Source: Clostridiales bacterium (GTDB lineage: Bacteria; Bacillota; Clostridia; Lachnospirales; Lachnospiraceae). Taken from it: a DNA stretch of 64,000 bases. The stretch spans positions 1 to 64,000 of the forward strand of contig JAGZHZ010000010.1 in assembly GCA_018366495.1 (NCBI GenBank). The letters run 5' to 3'. The translations under genes and the position numbers were made by a program. Below, piece by piece: positions 16,110 through 25,301 of this stretch (positions are counted from its first letter, which is position 1; every line of letters starts with the position of its first letter). Below the pieces are notes generated by a model. It was not told the origin of the DNA, did no database searches, and saw nothing but the letters and a program-made list of their open reading frames with translations.

Positions 16110-16754
16110 TTATTTTTTCTTCGAAATATATGTCTTGCTCTCTGTTTTATTCAACAGTCGTTTAATATTAGCACGATGTTTATAAAATGCAAGGCATGTC
16201 AAAAAAGCACCGATCAAATATAGTTCCCACAATTGCGGCTGTGTCATGTGAAAATGTCCTGTCTGTCCCAATACTACAAGCTCTATCATAATTCCGATAT
16301 AGACACACAAAGAAGCAAGCGAAACATAATGGGTAATCAAATATACTGTAAAAAATGTGATAATTCCCAAAACAGCCATAATCCAGTTAAAAGATAATAC
16401 AAGCCCCGCTGTGGCTGCAATTCCTTTTCCGCCTCGAAATCCGAGATAAAATGGATAATTATGACCTAAGATTGTACCTGCCGCAGCATAGAATGTCAAA
16501 AGCGGCAGGATCTCTGCAGACGTCTTCCCAAAAATCATGCGTACCGTCAAAACACTGAGCATACATTTACAGCAATCTCCTAAAAAGGTTATAAATCCTG
16601 CCTTTTTGCCCAAAGTACGCAGCATATTTGTACTGCCTGCATTTCCGCTTCCATGTTCACGAATATCTATTCCATGTATCTTTCCATAAATATAGCCTGT
16701 CTGAAACAGTCCAAAAACGTAACCGATCAGTAAGCTTATCACACGCTCCATCAT
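16110..16754 (-). CDS. plsY: Acyl-phosphate:glycerol-3-phosphate acyltransferase
   Basis: PlsY is a membrane enzyme that transfers an acyl group from acyl-phosphate (made by PlsX, encoded at 43996) to glycerol 3-phosphate. The 214-residue protein has about five membrane segments and the family motifs HGSGNAGSTNMLRTLG near residues 35-50 and GFRGGKGIAAT near 104-114. It lies one base after der and 19 bases before gpsA in the same operon. Confidence 0.95.
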   Translation of the reverse strand: MMERVISLLIGYVFGLFQTGYIYGKIHGIDIREHGSGNAGSTNMLRTLGKKAGFITFLGDCCKCMLSVLTVRMIFGKTSAEILPLLTFYAAAGTILGHNYPFYLGFRGGKGIAATAGLVLSFNWIMAVLGIITFFTVYLITHYVSLASLCVYIGIMIELVVLGQTGHFHMTQPQLWELYLIGAFLTCLAFYKHRANIKRLLNKTESKTYISKKK

Positions 16755-16755
16755 T

Positions 16756-18084
16756 TTATTGCTCTTTCTCCTTCCGTTCGCGGATAATAAATCTTAAAGA
16801 AGTTCCGCGGAAACCAAACGTATCTCTTATCTTATTTTCCAGATATCTCGTGTAAGAAAAGTGCATCAGCTCTTTATCATTCACAAAAATGACAAATGTC
16901 GGCGGCTTTACGGCTACCTGTGTAATATAATACAGTTTCAGTCTCTTTCCTTTGTCAGACGGCGGCTGCTGAAGCGCAACTGCCTCCGCCATAATCTCAT
17001 TGAGCACACCTGTTGCAATACGCATGGACTGATTCTGAATAATCATATCGATCATGTCAAACATTTTTGTCAGTCTCTGTCCTGTCTGCGCTGATACAAA
17101 CATGATTTCAGCGTAGGAAAGGAAAGAAAGTGTCTCGCGAATTTTATTTGTATATTGATAGATCGTCTTATCATTCTTTTCGATTGCATCCCATTTGTTG
17201 ACAACAATCAGTATTCCTTTTCCTCTGTCATGTGCAATTCCCGCAATTTTTGCATCTTGTTCCGTGATGCCTTCCACTGCGTCAATCACCACAATCACAA
17301 GGTCTGCTCTTTCTACTGCTGTCACTGTTCTGATAATGCTGTAACGTTCCAGCTCTTCTTTAATTTTATTTTTTCTTCGCAGACCTGCTGTATCAATAAA
17401 AATATATTCCTTGCCATCCCATTTTACTTCTGTGTCAATCGCATCTCGTGTTGTTCCTGCAATGTCAGATACAATCACTCGATTTTCGCCTGTCAGTTTA
17501 TTAATAATGGAAGATTTTCCTACGTTCGGTTTTCCTACAATCGCAATCCTTGGGCGGTCATCTTCCGCATCTTCCTGTTCCTGCTCTGGGAAATGACGAA
17601 CAATCTCATCAAGCATATCACCGATACCAAGCCGGGACGCCGCTGAAATAGCTACAGGATCTCCAATTCCAAGATTATAAAACTCATATACATCCGACAT
17701 CATCTTTGCAAAACTGTCCACTTTATTTACAACCAGCACAACTGGTTTTTTGGAACGGCGCAGCATATCGGCAACCTTAGAATCAGAATCCACCAGTCCT
17801 TGTTTTACGTCTGTAATAAACACAATCACATCAGCTGTATCAATCGCAATCTGTGCTTGTTCGCGCATCTGTGACAAGATGATATCTTTACTGTCCGGCT
17901 CGATTCCTCCTGTGTCAATCAAAGTAAAATTTTTATTCAGCCATTCCACATCGGCATAAATTCGGTCCCTCGTCACACCGGGAGTATCTTTTACAATAGA
18001 TATATTCTGTCCTGCAAGGACATTAAAAAGAGTGGATTTTCCAACATTTGGTCTTCCCACAATCGCTACAATCGGTTTACTCAT
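16756..18084 (-). CDS. der: Ribosome biogenesis GTPase Der (EngA)
   Basis: Der is the double-GTPase needed for maturation of the 50S subunit. Two tandem G domains are visible: GRPNVGKST at residues 9-17 and GKPNVGKSS near 183-191, each with a DTAG/DTGG switch II and NKxD motif. A C-terminal KH-like domain follows. The 442-residue length is normal. It overlaps the end of the DUF512 gene by eight bases and continues into plsY, the conserved clostridial order. Confidence 0.96.
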   Translation of the reverse strand: MSKPIVAIVGRPNVGKSTLFNVLAGQNISIVKDTPGVTRDRIYADVEWLNKNFTLIDTGGIEPDSKDIILSQMREQAQIAIDTADVIVFITDVKQGLVDSDSKVADMLRRSKKPVVLVVNKVDSFAKMMSDVYEFYNLGIGDPVAISAASRLGIGDMLDEIVRHFPEQEQEDAEDDRPRIAIVGKPNVGKSSIINKLTGENRVIVSDIAGTTRDAIDTEVKWDGKEYIFIDTAGLRRKNKIKEELERYSIIRTVTAVERADLVIVVIDAVEGITEQDAKIAGIAHDRGKGILIVVNKWDAIEKNDKTIYQYTNKIRETLSFLSYAEIMFVSAQTGQRLTKMFDMIDMIIQNQSMRIATGVLNEIMAEAVALQQPPSDKGKRLKLYYITQVAVKPPTFVIFVNDKELMHFSYTRYLENKIRDTFGFRGTSLRFIIRERKEKEQ

Positions 18085-19438
18085 AATGCTTTTCCTTTCT
18101 GCTGTTTTTAGGGGATTGTTCTTCTGTCTCCAGCAATACTGCTCTCACAAAATCCCAGCCGCTTGATTGTACAATATTTATTTTGGTTTGTAAAGTTTTT
18201 TCCAGCTCCTCGGCTGAAACATCGTCTAAAAATACAGTCTCTCCATTTTTAAACATATTAGCAGTGAGCAAAAGTCGTTCTCCCAGCTCCTTTTCTGCGA
18301 GCTGCTTTTCCAGATCCTGACCTGTTAACAGTCCTGCCACGGTAATGCGCTCTCCAAAAAATTGATTCTCAATAGGATAAATCAAAATGGTTACATTCGG
18401 ATATTTTTTTTTGATCTGATCTGCTGCCTCCTGAAGATACGGTGCAGCAAGCTTTCCCGTAGCAATCGACACAGTGTGAACGCGCCCATCTCCTTCTCTC
18501 TCACCGACTGTCAAACAAACCTCGTCCAAAAAAGATCTCACCATTCCAACACCGTTTTCCAGCTGCACATACCCATCATACTGTTCTTCTGTCGGAATCT
18601 CTTCTTCAGCCAGAATATACCATTCATCTCCTGCATGGATAAAATGCTCTCCTGTCTCTTTATATATCTGTTCCTGCCAGCTGTGAATCGTACGAAGCAC
18701 TTCCACAGCATCTTCTTTTGTAAACGGTTCCAGAGGATATAATCCTTTACGGTATCGCGTCAGACCGACAGGAACGACAGATACACTTGTCAGATACGGA
18801 CGATATTTTAATAAATCTCGAATGGTATGATCTAATTCTTCTTTGTCATTGACATTTTTGCAGAGCACAATCTGTCCATTCATTTCAATCCCTGCTTCAT
18901 ACAGCCGATCTACCTTTTTTAATGCCTCCCCTGCGAAACGATTATGCAGCATTTCACAGCGCAGTTTTTCATTCGTTGTATGAAAAGAGATATTGATCGG
19001 TTCCATGCGGTAGCGAATAATTTTTTCGATATCGTGATCACTCATGTTCGTCAGTGTCACATAGTTCCCCTGCAGGTAAGATAAGCGAGAATCATCATCC
19101 TTAAAATACAATGTCTCTCTCATTCCTTTTGGAAGCTGGTCAATGAAGCAGAACATACATTTATTTCTGCACGAGCGATATTCATCCATCAGTCCGTTTT
19201 CAAATTCCAGACCGAGATCCTCTTCTTCTTCTTTCTCAATTTCAAGTTCCCATTCTTCCCCATCCTGTTTGCGAATCAGCACCACAATTTCTTCATTTTC
19301 CACAAGATAGCGATAGTCAAAGATGTCTTCTATCTCTTTGTCGTCTATTGATATCAGCACATCTCCGGGCACAATCTCCATTTCTTCGCCTATGCTTCCC
19401 GGCAGCACACAGCTGATTTTATGTTCATGTTTTTTCAT
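18077..19438 (-). CDS. DUF512-family radical SAM protein with N-terminal PDZ-like domain
   Basis: The 453-residue protein starts at the ATG at 19438 with GGAGG six bases upstream; an earlier TTG would overlap that site. Residues 1-70 form a PDZ-like domain (PGSIGEEMEIVPGDVLISID). The radical-SAM-like cluster sequence CRNKCMFCFIDQLP follows near residues 88-101, and the remainder is the DUF512 region. Function is unknown; the gene is very often next to der in Clostridia, as here, which hints at a role linked to ribosome assembly or RNA. That link is inference. Confidence 0.88.
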   Translation of the reverse strand: MKKHEHKISCVLPGSIGEEMEIVPGDVLISIDDKEIEDIFDYRYLVENEEIVVLIRKQDGEEWELEIEKEEEEDLGLEFENGLMDEYRSCRNKCMFCFIDQLPKGMRETLYFKDDDSRLSYLQGNYVTLTNMSDHDIEKIIRYRMEPINISFHTTNEKLRCEMLHNRFAGEALKKVDRLYEAGIEMNGQIVLCKNVNDKEELDHTIRDLLKYRPYLTSVSVVPVGLTRYRKGLYPLEPFTKEDAVEVLRTIHSWQEQIYKETGEHFIHAGDEWYILAEEEIPTEEQYDGYVQLENGVGMVRSFLDEVCLTVGEREGDGRVHTVSIATGKLAAPYLQEAADQIKKKYPNVTILIYPIENQFFGERITVAGLLTGQDLEKQLAEKELGERLLLTANMFKNGETVFLDDVSAEELEKTLQTKINIVQSSGWDFVRAVLLETEEQSPKNSRKEKHYE

Positions 19439-19480
19439 TCTATCCTCCAACTGAGTTTCCTGCTTTTTCTTCTCTTTTTC

Positions 19481-19509
19481 ATGATACCCGATCGGATCTC
19501 AAATTGCAA
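19481..19509 (-). promoter_or_regulatory. Promoter of the DUF512-der-plsY-gpsA operon
   Basis: Minus-strand TTGCAA, 17 bases, TATCAT. The predicted start lies about 35 bases before the DUF512 start codon. Confidence 0.65.
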
Positions 19510-19596
19510 CCTCTGATTTTTTCATCCTGTTCTATGTCTGTCTTTCTTATATTTGTCGGTTATTCTATGTTTTTTCATCATTTTTTGACAAATTTC

Positions 19597-19625
19597 TTGA
19601 CTGTATGATTTTACAATGATATAAC
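19597..19625 (+). promoter_or_regulatory. Distal promoter P1 upstream of prs
   Basis: TTGACT, 17 bases, TATAAC. It predicts a transcript from about 19632 that meets a terminator roughly 90 bases later, before the proximal prs promoter. Confidence 0.7.
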
Positions 19626-19631
19626 TAAATT

Positions 19632-19722
19632 ATTACAAGACAGTCCGGTGACTGCACACACTCATAGACAGAAAAAATTTAAACAGCACTCATTTGATTT
19701 TCTAAAGAGTGTCTGTTTTTTG
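19632..19722 (+). ncRNA. Candidate short leader RNA or small RNA upstream of prs
   Basis: The interval between promoter P1 and an intrinsic terminator would give an RNA of about 90 bases. It contains a small CAGTC-CGGT-GACTG hairpin. The segment ACACTC (19658-19663) can pair with GAGTGT (19707-19712), which is the 3' arm of the terminator, so two exclusive folds are possible. I do not recognise a known RNA family. It may be an attenuator for prs or an independent small RNA. Confidence 0.45.
19683..19721 (+). terminator. Terminator inside the prs leader
   Basis: ACAG-CACTC pairs with GAGTG-T-CTGT (9 bp with one bulged base) around a 15-base loop, followed by six U residues. It lies 100 bases before the prs start codon and would stop transcripts from P1. 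Confidence 0.7.
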
Positions 19723-19765
19723 TACTGTCTATTTCTTCTGTTCTTTTTTAAAGAACTCTGCATAT

Positions 19766-19795
19766 TTTACTGCCGGAACAGTCGACTTCTATAAT
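19766..19795 (+). promoter_or_regulatory. Proximal promoter P2 of prs
   Basis: TTTACT, 18 bases, TATAAT. The predicted start near 19802 leaves a leader of about 19 bases, with AGGAGGG before the ATG at 19821. Confidence 0.65.
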
Positions 19796-19820
19796 AATAC
19801 ATATTTTCAGGAGGGCTGAC

Positions 19821-20990
19821 ATGCCAAATTTTGAACCTTTAGAATCATCCATACCAGTAGGACCTTTAAAAATTGCAGCTTTGGAAGGCTGCCGCGACTT
19901 TGCCAGTATTGTGGATCACCATATTGTCAACTACCGCAAGACAAATCCTTCCCATGACTATTCCAGCGTTGCTTTTCAAGGCTATATGGCTGACTCTTAT
20001 CTCATTCCATGCAGATGTCCGCGTTTTGGAAGCGGGGAAGGAAAAGGTGAAATCGGAGCTTCTATTCGAGGAACCGATCTTTTTATTCTCGTAGATGTAT
20101 GCAATTATTCTTTGACATATTCCGTGTGTGGTTACGAGAATCACATGTCTCCTGACAATCATTTTCAGGATTTAAAACGTATTATCTCTGCTGCAACTGG
20201 AAAAGCCAGACGTATCAACGTTGTCATGCCGTTTTTATATGAAGGACGCCAGCACAAACGCACAAGACGTGAATCTCTTGACTGTGCCCTTGCTCTTCAG
20301 GAACTTGTCCGCATGGGCGTATCAAATATTATTACATTTGATGCACATGATCCTCGTGTACAGAACGCCATTCCTCTTCACGGATTTGATTCTTTCATGC
20401 CGACGTATCAGTTCTTAAAGGCACTGGTTGAATCTGTTCCAAATCTGTGTCTTGACAACGATCATCTGATGATCATCAGCCCTGATGAAGGTGCGATGGG
20501 AAGAGCTGTCTACTTCTCTAACATTCTGGGCGTTGACATGGGTATGTTCTATAAGCGCCGTGATTACTCCAAAATCGTAAATGGAAAGAATCCGATCGTT
20601 GCCCATGAATTTTTAGGAGATTCTGTGGAAGGCAAAGATGTAATCATCATTGATGATATGATCTCTTCCGGTGAAAGTATGCTGGATGTGGCAAAACAGC
20701 TGAAAGACAGAAAAGCAAACCGTGTATTTGTCTGCACTACATTTGGTCTGTTCACAGACGGACTTGACAAATTTGACGACTTTTATAATAAAGGATACAT
20801 CAACAAAGTGGTCACAACAAACTTAAACTACCGACCGAAAGAGCTTCTGGAGAAGCCATACTATGAGGAAGCTGATATGACAAAATTCCTTGCCAGCATC
20901 ATTGATTCTTTGAATCATGACGTTTCTATCAGCCGTGTTCAGTCTCCGACAGATAAAATCCACGCTCTTCTCAAGAAAATTGCAAAATAA
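19821..20990 (+). CDS. prs: Ribose-phosphate pyrophosphokinase
   Basis: PRPP synthetase transfers pyrophosphate from ATP to ribose 5-phosphate, supplying nucleotide, histidine, tryptophan and folate-related synthesis. The PRPP-binding loop DVIIIDDMISSGESM lies near residues 273-287, and the ATP-side motif PYLYEGRQHKR-like sequence (FLYEGRQHKRTRRES) near 138-152. At 389 residues it is about 70 longer than the classical enzyme, with extra sequence at the N-terminus and after residue 40, a form I associate with Clostridia. It is divergent from the DUF512 operon. Confidence 0.93.
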   Translation: MPNFEPLESSIPVGPLKIAALEGCRDFASIVDHHIVNYRKTNPSHDYSSVAFQGYMADSYLIPCRCPRFGSGEGKGEIGASIRGTDLFILVDVCNYSLTYSVCGYENHMSPDNHFQDLKRIISAATGKARRINVVMPFLYEGRQHKRTRRESLDCALALQELVRMGVSNIITFDAHDPRVQNAIPLHGFDSFMPTYQFLKALVESVPNLCLDNDHLMIISPDEGAMGRAVYFSNILGVDMGMFYKRRDYSKIVNGKNPIVAHEFLGDSVEGKDVIIIDDMISSGESMLDVAKQLKDRKANRVFVCTTFGLFTDGLDKFDDFYNKGYINKVVTTNLNYRPKELLEKPYYEEADMTKFLASIIDSLNHDVSISRVQSPTDKIHALLKKIAK

Positions 20991-21022
20991 ATCTTTTTAA
21001 TACTATAAAAAATATATGGAAA

Positions 21023-21057
21023 TGTCTCAGGACAAAACAGATCCTGAGACATTTTTT
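21023..21057 (+). terminator. Terminator of prs
   Basis: A perfect 10-bp stem, TGTCTCAGGA / TCCTGAGACA, is followed by TTTTTT on the plus strand. It may also work weakly for the convergent minus-strand GNAT gene. Confidence 0.93.
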
Positions 21058-21108
21058 CTATATTTTACAAGCGCCAGCCCATATATTTTCTGCATATTCT
21101 CTGACGGA

Positions 21109-21660
21109 TTATAATCTTTTTCCTTTCTCTTTCCAGCTATGCGGCTGCTTTGGAACGTCCGGCAGTTCTTTTAAATGTTTTTCCATAAAAATGGTATCTC
21201 TCCATTTCCCCATTTTATACCCTGTCTTTGGAAAATGCGCTGTTTTTTGAAAGCCCATTGCTTTATGAAAAGCAATGCTGTCATCGTTCGGATAAGTGAT
21301 ATGCGCATACACTGTATAAATCCCCTGTTCTTCCAGAATAGAGAACAATTCTAAATATAATTTTTTTCCGATTCCTCTGCGATGCGCCTCTTCAGAAAGG
21401 TAAATAGACAGTTCAGCATCCCACTGAAATGCCTTTCTTTCATGAAAAGTACCTGCATATGCGTAACCTAGCACTTTACTTTCCTCTTCATAGACAAGCC
21501 ATGGAAAAAAATTTGTAATCTTCTGAAATCGTTTTTCAAATTCCTCTATGGACGGAATATCATATTCAAATGTGACCGCCGTATTTTTTACATAGGGCGC
21601 ATAGATATCCAGCATTGCCTGCAAATCTTTTTTCTGCGCCGCACGGATTCCCTCTCTCAT
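21109..21660 (-). CDS. GNAT-family N-acetyltransferase (phosphinothricin-acetyltransferase-like)
   Basis: This 183-residue protein carries the GNAT acetyl-CoA site, seen as EEAHRRGIGKKLYLEL near residues 91-106, and the PAT/YncA-like pattern YAHITYPNDDSIAFHKAMGF near 119-138. The family acetylates small amines or amino-acid analogues; the substrate here is unknown. It begins two bases after the stop of pgeF, with GGAGGAG inside the end of that gene, and is the last gene of the long ffh-rplS-rnhB run. Confidence 0.85.
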   Translation of the reverse strand: MREGIRAAQKKDLQAMLDIYAPYVKNTAVTFEYDIPSIEEFEKRFQKITNFFPWLVYEEESKVLGYAYAGTFHERKAFQWDAELSIYLSEEAHRRGIGKKLYLELFSILEEQGIYTVYAHITYPNDDSIAFHKAMGFQKTAHFPKTGYKMGKWRDTIFMEKHLKELPDVPKQPHSWKEKGKRL

Positions 21661-21661
21661 C

Positions 21662-22519
21662 TTACTCCTCCTTCAGTCCCAGAAATGCTCCTAAATTTCC
21701 TCTTTTCCCATGGGAAGCACGGTGCGAATATAACGCTTCTGAATTGCAGCATGTGCAAAGGTCTGTGACAGAGATATGATCCGGCAAAATTCCTGATTCT
21801 TTAAACACTTCTTCATTTGCCTTCCAGAGATTCAGCTGATATTTTCCATTTTCTTTTCTATAATACAGCTCTTTTTGAATATCCGTGTCAAAATTCGCTC
21901 TGAACTGCTCAATTACATCCTCACTGACTTCATAGCAATCCTGACAGATGGAAGGTCCGATCGCAGCAATGATATCTTTTGGATCAGACTTGTATAATTC
22001 CTGCATTTTTCTGATTGTCACAGCTCCTATCTTGTTGACCGTTCCTCGCCATCCAGAATGGCTCAGTCCAATCGCTTTTTTTACAGGATCGACAAAAAAG
22101 AGCGGCACACAGTCAGCATAAAATGTGGCAAGAACCACTCCCGGCTGATTTGTGACAAGTCCGTCCACATCGCTGTAATCTCTGCTGCGCACAATTCCTT
22201 TTCCCCTGTCCTGTTCTGTCACCTCTCTTACATTTGTTGTGTGTGTCTGATCAGACAGCACCAGCTGATCTATCGAAAATCCGATCGCTTTTCCTATCCT
22301 GCGAAAATTTTCCATTACATTTTCTTTCTTTTTTTCTCTGGAAAAACTGAGATTCATGCTGAATAATTCTTCTGTGCTGACTCCGCCGTATCTTGTAGAA
22401 AATCCGTGCACAATTCCTGATATCTCATCAAATGCTGGAAATGTCAGATACGGCACTCCGTTTCTTTCCCTTTTTTTCAGCACCTCACTGTTTCCTTTTC
22501 TTTTCCATACAATATCCAT
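21662..22519 (-). CDS. pgeF: Multicopper-polyphenol-oxidase-family protein (PgeF/YfiH)
   Basis: YfiH/PgeF proteins are described as peptidoglycan editing factors and purine nucleoside phosphorylases. The motifs HSGWRGT near residues 166-172 and CTCCNSE near the C-terminus (metal site with the upstream FYADCVP) are visible. The frame is open to 22672, but that extension overlaps the next gene. The ATG at 22519, with AGAGG upstream, gives 285 residues, close to the family norm. Confidence 0.88.
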   Translation of the reverse strand: MDIVWKRKGNSEVLKKRERNGVPYLTFPAFDEISGIVHGFSTRYGGVSTEELFSMNLSFSREKKKENVMENFRRIGKAIGFSIDQLVLSDQTHTTNVREVTEQDRGKGIVRSRDYSDVDGLVTNQPGVVLATFYADCVPLFFVDPVKKAIGLSHSGWRGTVNKIGAVTIRKMQELYKSDPKDIIAAIGPSICQDCYEVSEDVIEQFRANFDTDIQKELYYRKENGKYQLNLWKANEEVFKESGILPDHISVTDLCTCCNSEALYSHRASHGKRGNLGAFLGLKEE

Positions 22520-22560
22520 ATGTTTATCCTCTCTGTCTAATGTTTTTCCCTGTTTCTTTT

Positions 22561-22971
22561 TCAGCAAATCCAAAACGCATCCCGAACCCATGTGATTTTC
22601 TCCCCTAAAATTCCGATCACATCGAATCGGCATGGCGTCTCTACTCCTATTTTTTTCTCTGTCATATACCATTGTGCCGTCTGACCGATTTTTTTCTGTT
22701 TTCTGTAATCCACTGCATTTAAAGGTTCTCCCTGTTTTCCGTCTGATCGGTATTTTACTTCGACAAAGACAAGATATTCTCCATCCTGTGCAATTAAATC
22801 AATCTCCCCTGTTTTCTTCTGATAATTGTGTTCTATAATCCGAACGCCGTTTCTTTCTAAGTAAGAAGCCGCTATGTATTCATAGCGGCTTCCTACTTCC
22901 CGTCGTGTGCACCATTTTTTCTGTTCGTCTTTTTTCACCCTATATACTGCCCCTTGTCTATTCTTTTGCAT
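22561..22971 (-). CDS. UPF0102 (YraN) family nuclease-like protein
   Basis: The protein has the UPF0102 pattern: GSRYEYIAASYLERNG, then HNYQKKTGEIDLIAQDG and FVEVKYR, a Holliday-junction-resolvase-like PD-(D/E)XK core (E-x-D ... E-V-K). The start is uncertain. A TTG at 23025 overlaps rnhB without a ribosome-binding site; the ATG at 22971 has AGGA upstream and gives 136 residues, closer to the usual 115-125. It follows rnhB, a common pairing. Confidence 0.85.
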   Translation of the reverse strand: MQKNRQGAVYRVKKDEQKKWCTRREVGSRYEYIAASYLERNGVRIIEHNYQKKTGEIDLIAQDGEYLVFVEVKYRSDGKQGEPLNAVDYRKQKKIGQTAQWYMTEKKIGVETPCRFDVIGILGEKITWVRDAFWIC

Positions 22972-23021
22972 TCCATCCTGTGCCAGATCTGCGCTGCTGT
23001 CAGCGCTCTTTTTTCCCTGTG

Positions 23022-23780
23022 TCAAACAAAATGCGTCAAAAATGTCCTTCTGTGAATCGATGAAGGTCCGTATTTTTTGATCGCCTCAATATGCGCTGCA
23101 CTCCCATACCCCTTATGGGACGCAAAACCATATTCGGGCATCTGTTCATCATATTCTTTCATCAGCCGATCCCTCGTCACCTTCGCAACGATGCTTGCGG
23201 CTGCAATCGAGACACTCTTTGCATCACCTTTTATGATAGGCACCTGCGGAATGATAACCTGCGGAATCGTCACCGCATCATTGAGCAGAATCTGCGGCAC
23301 AATCGCTAATTTTCCGATTGCCTGACGCATCGCCTCATATGTCGCCTGCAAAATATTGATCTCATCAATTCTCTCCGGACCAACAATTCCCACGCCGACC
23401 GCTACTGCCTGCTCCATAATCACATCAAATAATTCCTCTCTCTTTTTTTCAGAGAGTTTTTTAGAATCATTTAGATATAAAATTTTGGAATCTTTCGGTA
23501 AGATTACAGCTCCTGCCACAACTGGTCCGGCAAGAGGTCCCCTGCCTGCCTCATCAATTCCGCAGACCCATCCGATCCGCTCATATTCACGCTCATATGT
23601 CTTCATATCTTCTATACGAGCCATCTCTTTGTGCAGCGCTTCCCCTTTTTTTCTGTATTGTCGAATCAGGCCGGCAACGCCTGCTCTGGAGTCGTCTGCA
23701 TATTCCGCAAACAACTCTGAAAGCTTTTCTGTGCCGGCCATCTCAAATTCTTTTTTAATTTCTGAGATTTTCTTTTCCAT
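23022..23780 (-). CDS. rnhB: Ribonuclease HII
   Basis: RNase HII removes ribonucleotides embedded in DNA. The catalytic acidic residues are in GIDEAGRGPLAG near residues 74-85 and in LNDAVTIP further on, with the C-terminal HKGYGSAAH motif near 218-226. The protein is 252 residues with an N-terminal helical extension of about 70 residues common in Firmicutes. It lies 12 bases after lepB. Confidence 0.95.
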   Translation of the reverse strand: MEKKISEIKKEFEMAGTEKLSELFAEYADDSRAGVAGLIRQYRKKGEALHKEMARIEDMKTYEREYERIGWVCGIDEAGRGPLAGPVVAGAVILPKDSKILYLNDSKKLSEKKREELFDVIMEQAVAVGVGIVGPERIDEINILQATYEAMRQAIGKLAIVPQILLNDAVTIPQVIIPQVPIIKGDAKSVSIAAASIVAKVTRDRLMKEYDEQMPEYGFASHKGYGSAAHIEAIKKYGPSSIHRRTFLTHFV

Positions 23781-23792
23781 CCTGTTCTCCGA

Positions 23793-24383
23793 TCACTTAT
23801 GTTTCAAAACACCGAATGTATCGAAAGGGAAAATTCTCACCCATGCCCGTCCTATAATGTCAGAACGTTTAATATTTCCAACACTCTCAACACGGCTGTC
23901 TTTACTGTTATTTCGGTTATCTCCAAGAACAAAGTACTCGTCATCTCCCAATACAATCGGCTGAGAGGCTCGCCCTGATTCCTCCATAACTTCTTTTCCG
24001 TAATCTTCTTCCAAGACTTCTCCGTCAATGTAGATTTTTCCATCTACAATCTGTATCGTTTCTCCCGGCAGACCGATAATACGTTTGATATAATATGTTT
24101 TCTTTGAACCGTCCCCATGGTATGGGAAAATGATAATATCAAAACGCTCCGGATCACGGAAACGATATGAAATCTTGTCCACAATCAGCTGATCACCATC
24201 CTGCAGCATCGGTTCCATGGATCTTCCATCCACCTTTGTTCTTTGCCCTACAAACTCAACGATAAGAATGACTGCCAGCAGTACACCGGCTATCCATAAA
24301 ATATTGGAGAACAGATTTTTCCACTTGTCCGATGTACTTTTCCCACTCTCATTTTCTGAGTTTACATTTTCTTCATTTTTCAT
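23793..24383 (-). CDS. lepB: Signal peptidase I (catalytically intact copy)
   Basis: This membrane serine protease cleaves signal peptides. Using the ATG at 24383 (GGTG five bases upstream; earlier ATGs at 24407 and 24425 overlap rbgA), the protein has 196 residues. One membrane segment spans about 27-45. The catalytic Ser55 is in GRSMEPML, Lys100 in YYIKRIIGLPGE, and the GDNRNNSKDSR box follows. All SPase I boxes are intact, in contrast to the second copy at 25302, from which it is separated by rbgA. Confidence 0.93.
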   Translation of the reverse strand: MKNEENVNSENESGKSTSDKWKNLFSNILWIAGVLLAVILIVEFVGQRTKVDGRSMEPMLQDGDQLIVDKISYRFRDPERFDIIIFPYHGDGSKKTYYIKRIIGLPGETIQIVDGKIYIDGEVLEEDYGKEVMEESGRASQPIVLGDDEYFVLGDNRNNSKDSRVESVGNIKRSDIIGRAWVRIFPFDTFGVLKHK

Positions 24384-24417
24384 ATTTTCACCACTTTCTT
24401 CTGTCATTATATCTATA

Positions 24418-25269
24418 TTACTCAATTATGTCTGGAAATTCAAGTGTAATTTTTCCAAGACGTCCGCTGCGAAAATCATCAACTAAAAGCATCGCTGCTT
24501 TTCCAAGGTCAAGTACGTCGCCTTTTAGACGGCACGCACGATTTTGTGCGATCTGTTCCAGGATTTTAATCTGCTCCTGATTTTCGTCGCATCCGTATCT
24601 TTCCTGTAAAATTCCAGAATACTCTGCTGTTAAAAACTGAATCAGTTCCAAAGCTAGCTCTTCCAGGTTTAAAATTTCATCTTTTATTGATCCGATCATT
24701 GCCAGTTTCATACCGACACGCTGATCTTCAAACTTTGGCCACAAAATTCCCGGCGTATCGAGAAGCTCTACATTTTTATTTAATCGAATCCATTGTTTTC
24801 CCTTTGTCACTCCTGGCTTGTTTCCTGTCTTTGCACATGCTTTTCCGGCAAATGTGTTGATAAATGTAGATTTTCCGACATTTGGAATTCCCACGACCAT
24901 CGCGCGAACCGGTCTGTTTAAAATCCCGCGTTTTCGATCTCTCTCTATTTTCTCCCTGCACGCTTCCTGAATCATAGAATGTACAGACTTCATTCCCGCT
25001 CCGCTTCTGGAATTAATTTTTACAACAAAAAATCCCTTTTTCTTAAAATACTCTGTCCAGTTCGCATTTTGCTTTTCATCAGACAAATCCACTTTATTTA
25101 GCAGGATCATTCTCGCCTTGTTTTTTGCCAGATCGTCAATATCCGGATTCCTGCTGCTCATCGGCACTCGTGCATCCACTAATTCAATCACCAGATCGAT
25201 CAGTTTGATATCTTCCTGCATCATTCTTTTTGCTTTGGTCATATGACCAGGATACCATTGATAATTCAT
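24418..25269 (-). CDS. rbgA: Ribosome biogenesis GTPase YlqF/RbgA
   Basis: RbgA is a circularly permuted GTPase needed for late 50S assembly. The permuted order is visible: NKVDL near residues 58-62 precedes the P-loop GIPNVGKSTFIN near 126-137 and DTPG near 171-174. The ATG at 25269 is chosen since GAGGTG lies six bases upstream; an earlier GTG at 25278 overlaps that site. The 283-residue length is normal. It stands between two signal peptidase genes. Confidence 0.94.
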   Translation of the reverse strand: MNYQWYPGHMTKAKRMMQEDIKLIDLVIELVDARVPMSSRNPDIDDLAKNKARMILLNKVDLSDEKQNANWTEYFKKKGFFVVKINSRSGAGMKSVHSMIQEACREKIERDRKRGILNRPVRAMVVGIPNVGKSTFINTFAGKACAKTGNKPGVTKGKQWIRLNKNVELLDTPGILWPKFEDQRVGMKLAMIGSIKDEILNLEELALELIQFLTAEYSGILQERYGCDENQEQIKILEQIAQNRACRLKGDVLDLGKAAMLLVDDFRSGRLGKITLEFPDIIE

Positions 25270-25301
25270 CCAGTTCACCTCTTTTTTATCTCAACTGCTG
25301 T

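Noticed and set aside
21662..22672. Longer form of the PgeF protein starting at 22672
   Set aside because: The extra 51 residues overlap the UPF0102 gene, are compositionally odd and lack family similarity; the ATG at 22519 fits better.
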